Origin: Colius striatus
Taxonomy: Eukaryota; Chordata; Aves; Coliiformes; Coliidae
DNA: 64,000 nucleotides
Reading direction: 5' to 3'
Assembly: GCF_028858725.1 (NCBI RefSeq)
Contig: NC_084774.1
Span: 5,244,001-5,308,000, forward strand
Shown: piece after piece, positions 54,080 to 63,686 of the stretch
Layout: every line of letters starts with the position of its first letter
How positions within the stretch are numbered: position 1 is the first letter of the stretch
Translations under genes and position numbers: made by a program
Notes under the pieces: model-generated
What the model saw: the letters and a program-made list of their open reading frames with translations, nothing else
What the model was told of the DNA's origin: nothing
Databases searched by the model: none

Positions 54080-55060
54080 AAGTAAATAGTTGGACACATC
54101 TTGTTTTCCTGTTACGTGCATATTTCGATTGGGTTTTGGTGATTCATATGGTTTCCCATACATTAATTCATATGGACTAACTGACATTCTGTTTCTTGGC
54201 TCTATTCTGACACCCAGTAATGCCAGCTGGAGTACCTGAGGGCGCTTCAGGTTGGCTTACTGACAAATCTTACTTATTTGCCATTTCAAAGTTTGATTCA
54301 TCCTCTCTACTTTCCCGCTGGACTGTGGCCTCCAAGATGCATGAAACCCTGGGTTATTCCTAGGGCTTTGCTTGTGTCTTGCAACACAGGTGCTATAAAA
54401 TGTGGGCCTCTATCTGATGATATTCCAAGTGACACTCTGAACCTCGGAATGATTTTTTCTAACAGCGACTTAACTGTTTCTTTAGCTTGATTGGTGTGAC
54501 AGCAAAAGGCTTCTCGCCACCTGGTAAAGGTATCAACCCCTACCAGAATGTATTGATACCTTTCACATCTGGGCAGTTCTGTAAAATCAATTTGCCAATA
54601 ATCACCAGATTCTACTCCAGTTATTAGTTTACTCATTTGCACTTTCTTTTACACAACTGGATTGGTCTTTAAATGTACTTTACATTTAGCAGTAACCTAT
54701 TTAGCTATTTCTAACATTTTTACTGATACTATGTGCCTTTTCAGGAATGTCACAAGAGGTTTGGCACCCCAATGGCATTCCTGATGTTTTATCTGTAATA
54801 TTTTTCTCATAGTTAAGGGAGGCACAACAACCTTTAGAGGCCATCCACCATCCATCAAAACTTGTCTTTGTATTCAATAAAGAAGCCAATTTTTCATCTT
54901 CCTTTGAATATTTTGGTGGTGCTTTGGGGAATGTTACAGTTTTAGTAGCAATTAATGCCACTTGTAATGTCCTTTGTTGAGCTGCATTTTTGTCAGTTTG
55001 ATCTGCCAATTTATTCCTTATGCTATTTTGCATTTCCTGGTCGATGTGCTCCTCAGTGTG
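54080..55060 (-). pseudogene. pol: Class I ERV RNase H end and integrase (second provirus)
   Basis: The minus strand reads first an RNase H tail and integrase N-terminal region (KYSKEDEKLASLL near 54,900), then the catalytic core (GDYWQIDFTELPRC, VDTFTRWREAF, SSDRGPHFI) at 54,307-54,642. A weaker stretch then matches the end of the core (LALLGVRIEPRN, SPYELMYGKPYES). The first two acidic residues of the DDE triad can be placed, in QIDF and SSDRG. Stops and frame changes interrupt it. Order and motifs identify a gamma-type (class I) pol. Confidence 0.85.
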
Positions 55061-55760
55061 TTATTTGCGTCAGTTCTTTAACCACCATCAATCAATAACA
55101 GCAACATTTCTTTCTGATGCTTAATATTTATCCCCTGGGAATAATCCTTGTTCTTTCTACAGGGCTCCATGGACATGGGCTACTTCAAAAGTGTATTTTG
55201 AATTTGTCCATATGTTCACCTTTTTCCTTGTTCATAATCTTTATTTAGTTCTAGAGCCTGTGTCAAAGCAATTAATTCTGCTTTTTGTGCTGATGTAGCA
55301 CTGGGCAATGCATTTGCCTCTGTTCTTGTGCTTTCAGTTGTTACTGCATATCCAGTGTATCAGGTTTCTTTCTATAAGAAGCTTCTGTCATCTGGAAACA
55401 GTTCCCATTCAGGGTCTTCAAGAGGATCATCCTTCAGGTCCTTCCAGCTGGAATATACATGTTCAATAGTTGCTATGCAGTCATGCCTTGGTTGTTCTTC
55501 CTCCCGAGGGGCACTTACAACTGCAGGATTCACAAGACTTGGTAGCTTTCAGGATCATGTTGTCCTGCTCTGTCTGCAAGGATTGCCTGATATTTCATCA
55601 TTCTGTTGGGACAGAGTCAATGACTCTCTTTCTGTTATAACATTGTAGTAACTATATGTGGGACATAAGCTATTGTGACTCTCTCCAAAGTGAGCTTCCA
55701 GGCCTCTTGTATCAGGATCACTGTGGTGGCTACTGCTTGCAGACAAGAAGGCCATCCCTT
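55061..55760 (-). pseudogene. pol: Class I ERV RNase H region (second provirus)
   Basis: Minus-strand reading gives WELFPDDRSFL and then TSAQKAELIALTQALEL near 55,250-55,420, matching the start of a retroviral RNase H domain. The usual TDGSS around the first catalytic Asp has decayed to PDDRS. Stops are present. Confidence 0.7.
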
Positions 55761-56512
55761 ATTTACTGTATCCAATAACTAAAAGTCTTTTGTTAGACTA
55801 GGCAACCCTAAAGCTGGTGAGCTTGCTTAAGCCTTTGAAAGGCATTGTCCTGCTGGTGACCCCATACAAAATGAGTAGATTTCTGGGCTATCATAGAATG
55901 GCCATACTTCATCCAAAGACATCACCACCCAGCCACTCCCAGGAGCACCCTTAATTCATTCATTGAATTCATTCATTCATCCATGGTTCAGGAATGGCAC
56001 AGATTCCTTCCTTTTGGTCACTTCCCAGCTTTCTCTCCCCCTTTGAAATTTCAAAGCCCAAACATAATACAATTTGGCTTGCTATCTGGGCTTTCTTCTT
56101 GGACACTTTATATCCATTAAATCCCAAAAAGTTCAATGGTTACCTGAACACAGGCTGACTTTTCTTCAGTAGCTATTAAAATGCCATCCATGTAGTGCAG
56201 GAGCAGCTCTTCTGGTTGGAGGGGTCATCGTTTCTTCTTTCTTCCAGATTTCTAGCTCCTTCACTAACGGACTCCCAAAGATCATTGGGCTGGTTTTAAA
56301 TCCTTGGGGTAGTCGTGTCCATGTTCGTTGTACCTTGTGCCCTGTCTGTGGGTGCTCCAACTCAAAAGCAAACAATTAATGACTTTCCTGCACCAGGGAG
56401 ATACAAAAGAAAGCATCTTTCAAATCAAGCACTGTAAAGCACTGGTATGTTTCTTGAAGAACAGTTAACAATGTGTACGGATTTGCCACCACTGAGTGGA
56501 TATCTTTTGTAA
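55761..56512 (-). pseudogene. pol: Class I ERV reverse transcriptase, palm and beyond (second provirus)
   Basis: The minus-strand frames contain [14 protein letters not shown] (first catalytic Asp kept), WTRLPQGFKTSPMIFGSPL and the active-site box YMDG at 56,183-56,194, where retroviruses have YxDD. A CR1 separates this from the RT N-terminus. Nonsense and frame changes occur on both sides. Confidence 0.85.
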
Positions 56513-56752
56513 GTTGGAACACAAAAAGTTCCACTTAAATATAAGAAAAAACTATTTTACTGTGAGGGTGAGGGAGCCCTGGCACAGGCTGCCCAGAGGG
56601 GTTGTGGAGGCTCCTTCCTTGGAGGTCTTCAAGACACATCTGATCGTGTTCCTATGCGACCTTATCTAGGTGACCCTGCCTCTGCAGGGGGGTTGGACTG
56701 GATGATCTCTAAAGGTCCCTTCGAACCCCTACCATTCTGTGATTCTATGATT
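56513..56752 (+). mobile_element. CR1 LINE 3' fragment inserted in ERV reverse transcriptase
   Basis: It begins AAGTTGGAACACAAAAAGTT, continues with the CR1 3'UTR and ends ATTCTGTGATTCTATGA. It is close to the CR1 copies in the rest of the window, so it is a relatively recent insertion into an already integrated ERV. Confidence 0.93.
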
Positions 56753-56955
56753 TAGAGCTCAAAGGTCTTGTACTAATCTATACTCACCTGTGGGCTTCCA
56801 TACTGGCAGAATAGGAGTGTTATACTCTGATTCCCATCCCTCTAGGATTTTGTATTTCAAAAATTTGTCAATTGATTTCTTGATTCTCTGTTTTGCCTCA
56901 GGCTTAATTAGATACTGTTTAATCCTTTAATTCAACCTTTACAGGTTGGGCCAAT
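56753..56955 (-). pseudogene. pol: Class I ERV reverse transcriptase, fingers (second provirus)
   Basis: The minus strand carries a degraded RT N-terminal stretch with ILPVWKPT-like wording (in part TLLFCQYGSPQV in a shifted frame) next to the protease. It is assigned mainly by position. Confidence 0.55.
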
Positions 56956-57450
56956 TTAGATTTTCTTGGAATATCTTAGATTATCTTGGAATATCTTGGA
57001 ATTTCCCATACTGTGGGGATTACTGCCTAGTCCAGCTCCAGGGGAATTTCTTGTGTCTTTGTTTTTTCTTGTATCATTAAGTTTTCCCATCTTTGATTCG
57101 AGTTTTTTTGACAACAATTCCCCACCTTCAAAAACAATTTGTGCATTTAATGTAAACAAAAGATCTCTTCCCATCAAGGGTACTGGGCATTCTGGAACAT
57201 ACAGAAATTCATGTGTCATAATTTTATTTTGAAATTTTAAATGCAGGGGCTGTAAAAATGACACATTTTCCTCTTTCCCTGTGGCTCCAACAATGTTTGC
57301 TCTTTTATTTCCTGTTGTTCCTTTACATGTATTTGAAACTGAGTACGTTGCTCCCATGTCTACCAAAACTCTAACTTCCTTTTCTCCCAGCTTAATTGTA
57401 ACCAGAGGCTCATCTGGGTTCGCCTCTGGCCCCCATCAGTTGGTGCATTC
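56956..57450 (-). pseudogene. pro: Class I ERV protease (second provirus)
   Basis: The minus-strand open frame (57,366 to 56,956) reads VDMGATYSV at the active site, where retroviral aspartic proteases have D-T/S-G-A, and later PVPLMGRDLLF, the conserved C-terminal GRDLL motif. The substitution Thr to Met in the catalytic triplet would be expected to inactivate it. The sequence upstream is in another frame. Spacing from the zinc knuckle fits gag-pro order. Confidence 0.85.
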
Positions 57451-57488
57451 TCCCAAAATCATTAGCTTTGGTTATGTGGTATTTCAGG

Positions 57489-57530
57489 GCAATCCTTTTT
57501 CCAGTGCCTCTCCTCCTTACAAAAGGCATG
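57489..57530 (-). pseudogene. gag: Decayed nucleocapsid zinc knuckle (second provirus gag)
   Basis: The minus strand reads HAFCKEERHWKKDC, a C-x2-C-x4-H-x4-C knuckle in which the first cysteine has become histidine. It lies between the gag remnant and protease, as expected. Confidence 0.75.
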
Positions 57531-57617
57531 CTGATTTATTCCTAGAGAGGCTTCATTATCTGGTCTCTCTCTCCTACCTTATCTGGATCCTTCCTAGAGG
57601 GGCCAGCTGATTCTTTT

Positions 57618-58455
57618 TCAGAGAATTAAATGAGAAGGTGAGAAAGGCACTGTTACATACACTGGTTCATTCTGCCCAACCCCTTGCCTTAATGGGGCAA
57701 TCATACGCTTTCCAACCTCAGATTTCAAGGGGGTCCTTAAGGGGGTTATTAAATGAGTATAGTGTTGAGTTCTCCTGGACACTAGTGAGGAGAGTTCTGT
57801 GTTGGATTCCTCATCTTCTATTCCACTACTCTCTGGACAGGGCTTGAGCCAACAGCCTGGGTTGATTTCCCTGTTGGGTTGCCAGGTCACTGTTCAGGCT
57901 CATGCCAGGGAGTGGGTCTTGGAGATGGTGGAAATAGGAGAGGAAGGTGTATGGGAACAGCAGGAATTGGCAGGGCAGTCAGGGCAACATCTGATTTGGG
58001 ACTCATATCACTTTGCCCTTCCCCCTTAAGGGTCAAATGTTTAAGACACATTTTGGCTGTAGTACATGTGGAGCAACGGTTTTGAGCTTCTTGTTTTTTA
58101 CTGTGAGCGACATTACCCAATTTGTTAATTCACATTCTTTCTGCCATTTGGGTTTTTCTCTTAAATAAAAGAACAAATCCACATATGGGACCTCATCCCA
58201 CTTTCTCTTACAAAACAACATCAATTGCAAAATAGGATTATAATCTAAAGTTTCATTTAGGGGCCAGACTTCCTCATTGTCCAAAACATATGATGGCCAC
58301 ACAGGACTGCAGTATTCAACCAGTTGCTTTTTATGTAATTCATCATGTATTTCCTTCCAGTGAGCCAAAAGATAGCCCAGAAGAGAGGCTTTTGGCACAG
58401 GGCCCTGATGGCTGAGATTTCCTTCCCTAAACAGATTTGACAATTTAGATGCCAT
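57618..58455 (-). pseudogene. gag: Class I ERV gag, matrix and start of capsid (second provirus)
   Basis: The minus-strand frame from ATG 58,455 opens with an N-terminal matrix-like domain (LLGYLLAHWKEI, then DYNPILQLMLFC and WDEVPYVDLFFYL). A proline-rich stretch with stops follows, then a second open piece (57,890-57,618) reading RRTQHY and VYVTVPFS, like the junction to capsid. Nearly all of capsid is missing before the zinc knuckle at 57,530. Codon two is Ala rather than the Gly needed for myristoylation. This is an inactive remnant. Confidence 0.8.
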
Positions 58456-58739
58456 GGTAGAATCACAGTGCCTTCAAACATAGAGACTTAAAGGCATGAT
58501 TTGATACTTTCACACATTTCAGCCTTTCACCTCATTTGAACCGCGGATCAAAGCTTGCTCTTGCTTTGCATGCATTTGTGCTTCTCAAACACAGTCAATC
58601 ACACTTACATGATCTAGCCAAATATTTTCCTGTTTCTATTTGATGCTTCATCTTATAATTACCAAATTTATGTATATATATATATGTGTATATATATATT
58701 TCAAACTGTTATACTGTCATTGGAGAAGTGTTACCTTTG
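58456..58739. other. Junction between two ERV remnants
   Basis: About 280 bases joining the pol 3' end of one ERV to the gag start of another. I see no LTR, primer-binding site or env. A TA/TG microsatellite lies at 58,671-58,700. Confidence 0.6.
58671..58700. repeat. TA/TG microsatellite
   Basis: Thirty bases of alternating TA with an internal TGTG. Confidence 0.9.
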
Positions 58740-59400
58740 CTGGGCCCATGGGCTATGATGCCCACTGGTTTCCTGGAGATTTCTTTACTCATGAGTAGTG
58801 AATCCAAGCCAGTTGTTCTCTGGTTTTGATAGCAGTAAAAGTTGTCAGCAAAACCTGAAAGAGTCCTTCCCGTGTCTGCTCCAGTGGTGATCCTGCAAAA
58901 ATGTTTACATACATATAATCACCTGGTTTAAAAGAAGGAACTGGCCGATCCAGGCCTCTAGCCCTAGCTCCTAAGATTATTTTATCAATCTTTTCAATTG
59001 ATTTCCCAAAGCAATCATAGACTTCTGTAAATGTCTCTCACCTAACTGATTCAAATCTTCCCCTTCATATTGAGACTGATAAGGTCTGCCATATAAAATT
59101 TCAAATGCACTTAAACTCTCTTTGGTCCTTGGCTTAACTCTTATCCTGAGCAAAGCAAGGGGAGGTGCTTGATACCAATATAAATTGGCTTCTTGACAAA
59201 TTTTTGCTAATTGCTGTTGTATCAAGTGATTCATTTTTCCAGCTTGTCCACTTGCTTGTGGCTGATATGGGGCGTGTAATTGCCAATTCATTTTTAATAG
59301 TTTACTAAGTAGTTAGACTGTCTGAGCACAAAAATCCATACCTCTATCTGAAGGTAACTACTTTCAATTAAATACCAGAGGGTATTACAATACTTCCATC
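58740..59400 (-). pseudogene. pol: Class I ERV integrase, C-terminal part (first provirus)
   Basis: The minus strand reads DRGMDF, then LHAPYQPQASGQAGKMN, PLALLRIRVKPRTKE and SAFEILYGRPY (59,291-58,977). The C-terminal SH3-like region follows (PGDYVYVNIFAGSPLEQT, then VLLTTFTAIKI and WIHYS). Most of the catalytic core before DRG is missing. The corresponding part of the second provirus (LALLGVRIEPRN, SPYELMYGKPYES) differs clearly, so the two elements are different families. Confidence 0.85.
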
Positions 59401-59680
59401 AGGTGTATATGCACATTTATCTGTTGGTTCATTTCCCTCTAAATCATTGATCAAATCTCAGTCCTCTTTGGAATAATTTGGCAATTCTGATTGTAAATAT
59501 AAAGCTGGAAGTTTACCCTCTGGAATCAAAGCTAGTGCCCTGATTTCAGCTCGTTCTGCTGCTTGTTCAGCTCCACAATGTGCCAATTTGTTTCCAATTT
59601 CTTGTTCAGTGTTACCTCTTTGATGTCCTCTACAATGAATTAGTTAACTTTTTACAGCAAATGACAGCTTTTAAAGATTG
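59401..59680 (-). pseudogene. pol: Class I ERV RNase H end and integrase start (first provirus)
   Basis: The minus strand contains RGHQRGNTEQEIGNKLAHC near 59,600, the end of a retroviral RNase H, then ALIPEGKLPALYL and KED, the start of integrase. The body of RNase H is deleted. Confidence 0.75.
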
Positions 59681-60480
59681 TCAGCGTGTTCTATTTAACA
59701 TAATCTTGCTCTGCCAATACAGCTTGGTGTTTCAAAATCAAGGAGTGCCAATGATTTTGGTTTTGTTCCAGGAGACCAGCAATAGTATGAGATACCAGCT
59801 CAGCCATTTTCTGTCCCAGGGCAAATTTAAGAGCTTCTTGAATGTTGAGAACAACTGCTGCGATGGTCCCCAGGCACCCAGGCCAGCCTTTGCTCACTTC
59901 ATCTAATTGCTTAGAGAAATAAGCAACTGCTCTAAGGCCCCACTTGTTGTGCAATGAGACACAGGGCTATGCCTTCTCTCTCATATGAGAACAATCAGAA
60001 AAGTTTTGAAACATCTGGGAGTCCCAAGGCTGAGGCCCTCATAAGTTCTCTCTTAAGCTGGTCAAATGCTTACTTAACCCCTCCACAGTCCGTATTAAGA
60101 TTGACGAATTTTCTCTTAACAGCTGACATAATGGTTCTACTAAGAGTCCATAATTATAATTGACACCAATCTGTCATGCCAAGGAATGTTCTGAGTCCTT
60201 TTACTGTTCTGGGCCTGGGGGGTATAGCAAATAGCTTCTTTGGGTTCCACTGCTAGTTCCCTTTGTCTTCCTGAAATTTCAAATCCAAGGTAGGTCACCT
60301 GTGGCTGGACCAGTTTAGCCTTCTGTTGAGAAACTCGATATCAACTTAAACCCAAAAAGTTAAGTAAACTTACAGTCCATTGTATACAGCCCTCCTTTGT
60401 TTCAGTAGCAATCAAAAGTTCCACCAGAACTACAGGTAAATTAAGTAACTGCTTTATTCTGAAATCTGTTATAAAAAAAA
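59681..60480 (-). pseudogene. pol: Class I ERV reverse transcriptase thumb and connection (first provirus)
   Basis: The minus strand reads KAKLVQPQVTYLGFEISGRQ near 60,300, then the connection region with LRAVAYFSKQLDEVSKGWPG and GQKMAELVSHTIAGLLEQ (59,954-59,691). At the active-site box near 60,430 the expected YxDD is destroyed, leaving LLIATE after it. No gag, protease or RT N-terminus is recognised to its right. Confidence 0.85.
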
Positions 60481-61947
60481 GGAACATGGATTGTTTCCAT
60501 CAGCTTAAAGAAGATGTAGAAGTTTGTTGAGCATGTGGGAAGTGGGAAGTTAGATGAGAAATAGATGAGTCACAGTTTTGATCTTTTCTCTAAATAGATG
60601 ATGCTGTGCAACTGGCAAACACTACTGCAATTTGCTGCATCAGAGATTGGTGTGTTTCATTGGGACCACAACACTCCCAGGCAGATAAAATAGCTGCATC
60701 TTGGAAAGGGACAATGTGTGAAACATTGTAAAATAGTCATGTAATTCTGTAAATACTATGGGCAGAGTGGGCTGTGCAGCCCAGGGATTTCTCCCACACC
60801 TTGCAGCACACTCTACTCCCAGGGTCTCAAATAAGATTTAGTATCCACAATTCCTTTCCCTTTAAGTTCCATATTCTCCTTTGCTTTATCCAGGGAGCAA
60901 ACAACTAATTTTTTTAACTCTCCAGTCATGTAGTAATTCTCAATAGTAATATATTCCATTCCTCTAGTCTATGCTGCCCTTCTAGTATTACAGCAAAAGT
61001 AGCTAAGGATTTCTTGTAATCTTCCTGTCCATTATCCCTCCTGGGATACTTTCACAGCACCTGGGTGCTGAGGGCTTCTGAGCCTCAGCAGCCCTGGACA
61101 GTGTCCCCAGGGCTCTCTCCACACCCCTGGGGCCCCTTGCCCCTCCAGCCCTGGCACAGGAGCTGGCCTGGGACTCCCTTTGACAGCTCTGACCCACCTG
61201 TCCCCCCCACCTTTGTCAGTGTGTGAATACGGGTATGGACACACATTGAAGACAGAAGCAGAAGCGATACAGCTTAGGGGAGCTCCATTCCCATGTGTTC
61301 GTTGGGCTAGTGGGTCCACACATGGCTGTAGCAGTACTCACAGAGCATGGTGTGAGCACACTGCCTGTAGCTTCAGTGTTTCTGCATCACACAGTGCTGA
61401 TATACTGAAGGAATCACCTTTTATCCCTGCAGCACACTAAATATGTCTCCCAGAAAAAGAAGGCACAAACAGCCTTTCTGAAGTAATTCCACATTTATAT
61501 CTTCTGTTTGCCATCCAGCTAGTCTAAGAATCAGAATCTTATGTTATCCATTATCTGATTTTAGCTAAACATGCTCCTCTTTGCCTTCCAACTAAAAGAT
61601 AACCAGATATGTTCCCATAAGGGGCCTTTGAATGGATTGTGCTTCTCTGAACTTCAAAATGATTCCTAGGGTTGTAAATCTTATTTCTTTGTAGCTAGTG
61701 TTATCCTTGAAGTCAAATTTCATTTAATGAAAAGTTTTACCTTGGAGAAATATATGTTTGGTTTCTTTTGTGATTAAGAAAAAACTGTTAGCCACTGCCA
61801 AGAAATCTTGATGCTTCAAAGGCTAATGCTTCATTGAGAACTGGGAAGAGCTAAAGTGTCACCCAAGGTTTGTACATGCCAGTCTGAGTGCTCAGGTCAC
61901 TCAGCTATGAAGCACATTGTTTCCCTTTTTGTAAATGAATAGGAACT
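60481..61947. other. Unassigned, including a GC-rich block
   Basis: No gene was recognised. 61,030-61,230 is GC-rich, with long open frames on both strands; it may be an old LTR or ERV leader, but I cannot match it. Confidence 0.45.
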
Positions 61948-62342
61948 TGTCATGGGTTTGTGTGGAACCACTGTTTTGCTTGGTAATGGCAGGAGGGGGC
62001 CACACTGCTGGTCTCCATAAACAGTTCTTGAAACTTCCCCCAGCCCTGAGGTGGACCCACCTCCAGCCTGGCTGGGCCAATCTGGTACCTCTGTGATTAT
62101 TATTTAAGAAGGGAAATTTGCAGCAGAAGAGGTGGTGGAGGAGTGGTACAAGATGAAGGCAACCATGCAGATACCACAGTCAGAGAAGGAGGAAGGAGGA
62201 GCGCTGGACCGGAGATCCCCCAGCAGGCTGTGGTGAGAAGGCAACTGTGCCTGTGCAACCCATGGAGGGCAATGGCAGGGCTGAGAGCCACCAGCAGCTC
62301 TGGGTGAGTGCCCCTGGATGGGCAGGAGACTATGTGAGAAGG
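61948..62342 (+). mobile_element. Older ERVL-type LTR, 5' piece
   Basis: It begins TGTCATGGGTTTG and has the same block order as the LTR that interrupts it: a GGGGGCCACA-like block, a CCCAGCCCTGAGGTGGACCC block and TTATTTAAGAAGG near 62,100, which acts as the TATA region in this family. It is cut at 62,342 by the younger LTR and resumes at 63,682. Confidence 0.75.
62338..62342 (+). repeat. Target-site duplication, left copy (GAAGG)
   Basis: GAAGG immediately before the TGTCATGG start of the inner LTR; the same five bases follow its ACA end at 63,682-63,686. Confidence 0.88.
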
Positions 62343-62719
62343 TGTCATGGTTTGACATGACAGCCTTTTCTGGTATGGGGGAAGGGGCTGCAAAGATGGC
62401 TCCTGTAAGAAGTTGCTCACAACTCTCCCCAGCTCTGAGCCAGACCCACTTCTGGGGCTGAGCCAATTAGACGCCTCCACGATCACTTTTTAAGAAGAAG
62501 CCGGAAGGGGAGGTGTCTTCCTCCATCTTCTTTCCTTCTTCTGCCCCTTCTTCTCTTCTTCTGGCTGGTGGTGGTGCAAGGAGTAGGAACAGTGAGAGAA
62601 ACAATCATGCGGACTCCAAGGTCAGTGATGAAAGGGAGGAGGTGTACTGTAGCAGAGACTCCCCTGCATTCTATGGAGAGAACTGGTGAAGCTGAGATTT
62701 ATTTTCATTTCTTTAAAGA

Positions 62720-62850
62720 CCCCGCATCAGCGGTACAGACTCATTTTGATAATGAGCCCGCATCAGGGGCAGAGACTCATTTTGCTAAAGCTGACCCTGG
62801 ACCAGGGGCAGCGATTCACTTCATTAAAGGCCCCGAGCCAGGGACAGTGA
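62720..62850 (+). repeat. Imperfect tandem repeats of about 40 bp in the LTR
   Basis: Four successive units share a CCGCATCAG-GG-ACAGA core followed by CTCATTTTG or ATTCACTTCATTAAA. Confidence 0.75.
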
Positions 62851-63450
62851 TTTTGGCCGGAGGAGGCCTTGTCCCAAAGGAGGGGCCCTTTATCACTATG
62901 GCCGGAGCAGGCCCTGTCCCGAGGAAGGGACCCAATATCCACAGCTGCAACTGTGGGGAGGAACCCATGACAAAGCAGCTCATTAAACTTATGCCCAGAA
63001 GAGGCCTTGTCCCAAGAGAGGGACCTTGCAACTGCAGAAACTGCAACCGCGGTGAAGAATCCACGCCAGAGATATTCACCAAGGACTGTGTCCCGTGTGA
63101 GGGAACCTGTATCGGCAGAAGCCACAGCTGCTGGGAACAACCCACACCAGAGAAGTTTGTTAAGGACTGTGTTCCGGGGGAGGAACCCCGTGTTGGAGCA
63201 GGGGAAGAATGCCAGGAGTCATCCTCATCTGAGAAGACAGAAGCGGCAAAGCCCATCTGTGAGAGACTGACCACATCCCCCACTCCCTGCCCCCCTGAGC
63301 TGTTGCGGGGGGAGGAGGTAGAGATATCGGGAGCAGTGAGCTGGGCCCGGGAAGAAAGGAGGGATGGGGGAGGGAGATCTTAAAGTGCTGGTTGTAATTT
63401 TCTCATCATCCTACTCCCTTTTTGCTTTTATTCTGTTCTGTTTCTTGTAG

Positions 63451-63456
63451 AATAAA
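63451..63456 (+). promoter_or_regulatory. LTR polyadenylation signal AATAAA
   Basis: AATAAA inside the LTR, followed by a T/C-rich stretch; in this position it would define the R-U5 boundary. Confidence 0.65.
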
Positions 63457-63681
63457 CTTTCCTACTTTCCTCTCTAAGTCGAGTACTGGAGTCTGTTTTG
63501 CCCAGAACCATAATTGGCAGTGAGCCCTCCCTGCCCTTGTCTCAATCCACAACAATCTTGCTTATCTTTTTACTCCCATTTCGCTGGGTCCTCTGCCATC
63601 TTAACGAGGGTGGGGGTGAATGGGGGCATCGAGCGAGAAACTGTCGTGGTGCTGTTGTGCTAGCTGGGCCAAACCACGACA

Positions 63682-63686
63682 GAAGG
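63682..63686 (+). repeat. Target-site duplication, right copy (GAAGG)
   Basis: Identical to 62,338-62,342. Confidence 0.88.

Larger units (their letters stand above)
62343..63681 (+). mobile_element. Younger ERVL-type solo LTR (1,339 bp)
   Basis: It begins TGTCATGGTTTGAC and ends GCCAAACCACGACA; the ends form an inverted repeat of about 13 bases with one or two mismatches. TTTTTAAGAAG near 62,488 is a likely TATA region and AATAAA at 63,451-63,456 the polyadenylation signal. Imperfect repeats of about 40 bases (CCGCATCAGGGGCAGAGAC type) fill 62,720-62,850, with a related CC-GTCCC-GAG-GAA series to 63,200. No internal genes follow, so it is a solo LTR. The 5-bp duplication fits the ERVL class. 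It contains a 271-codon open frame (62,568-63,383) that is probably accidental. Confidence 0.88.
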
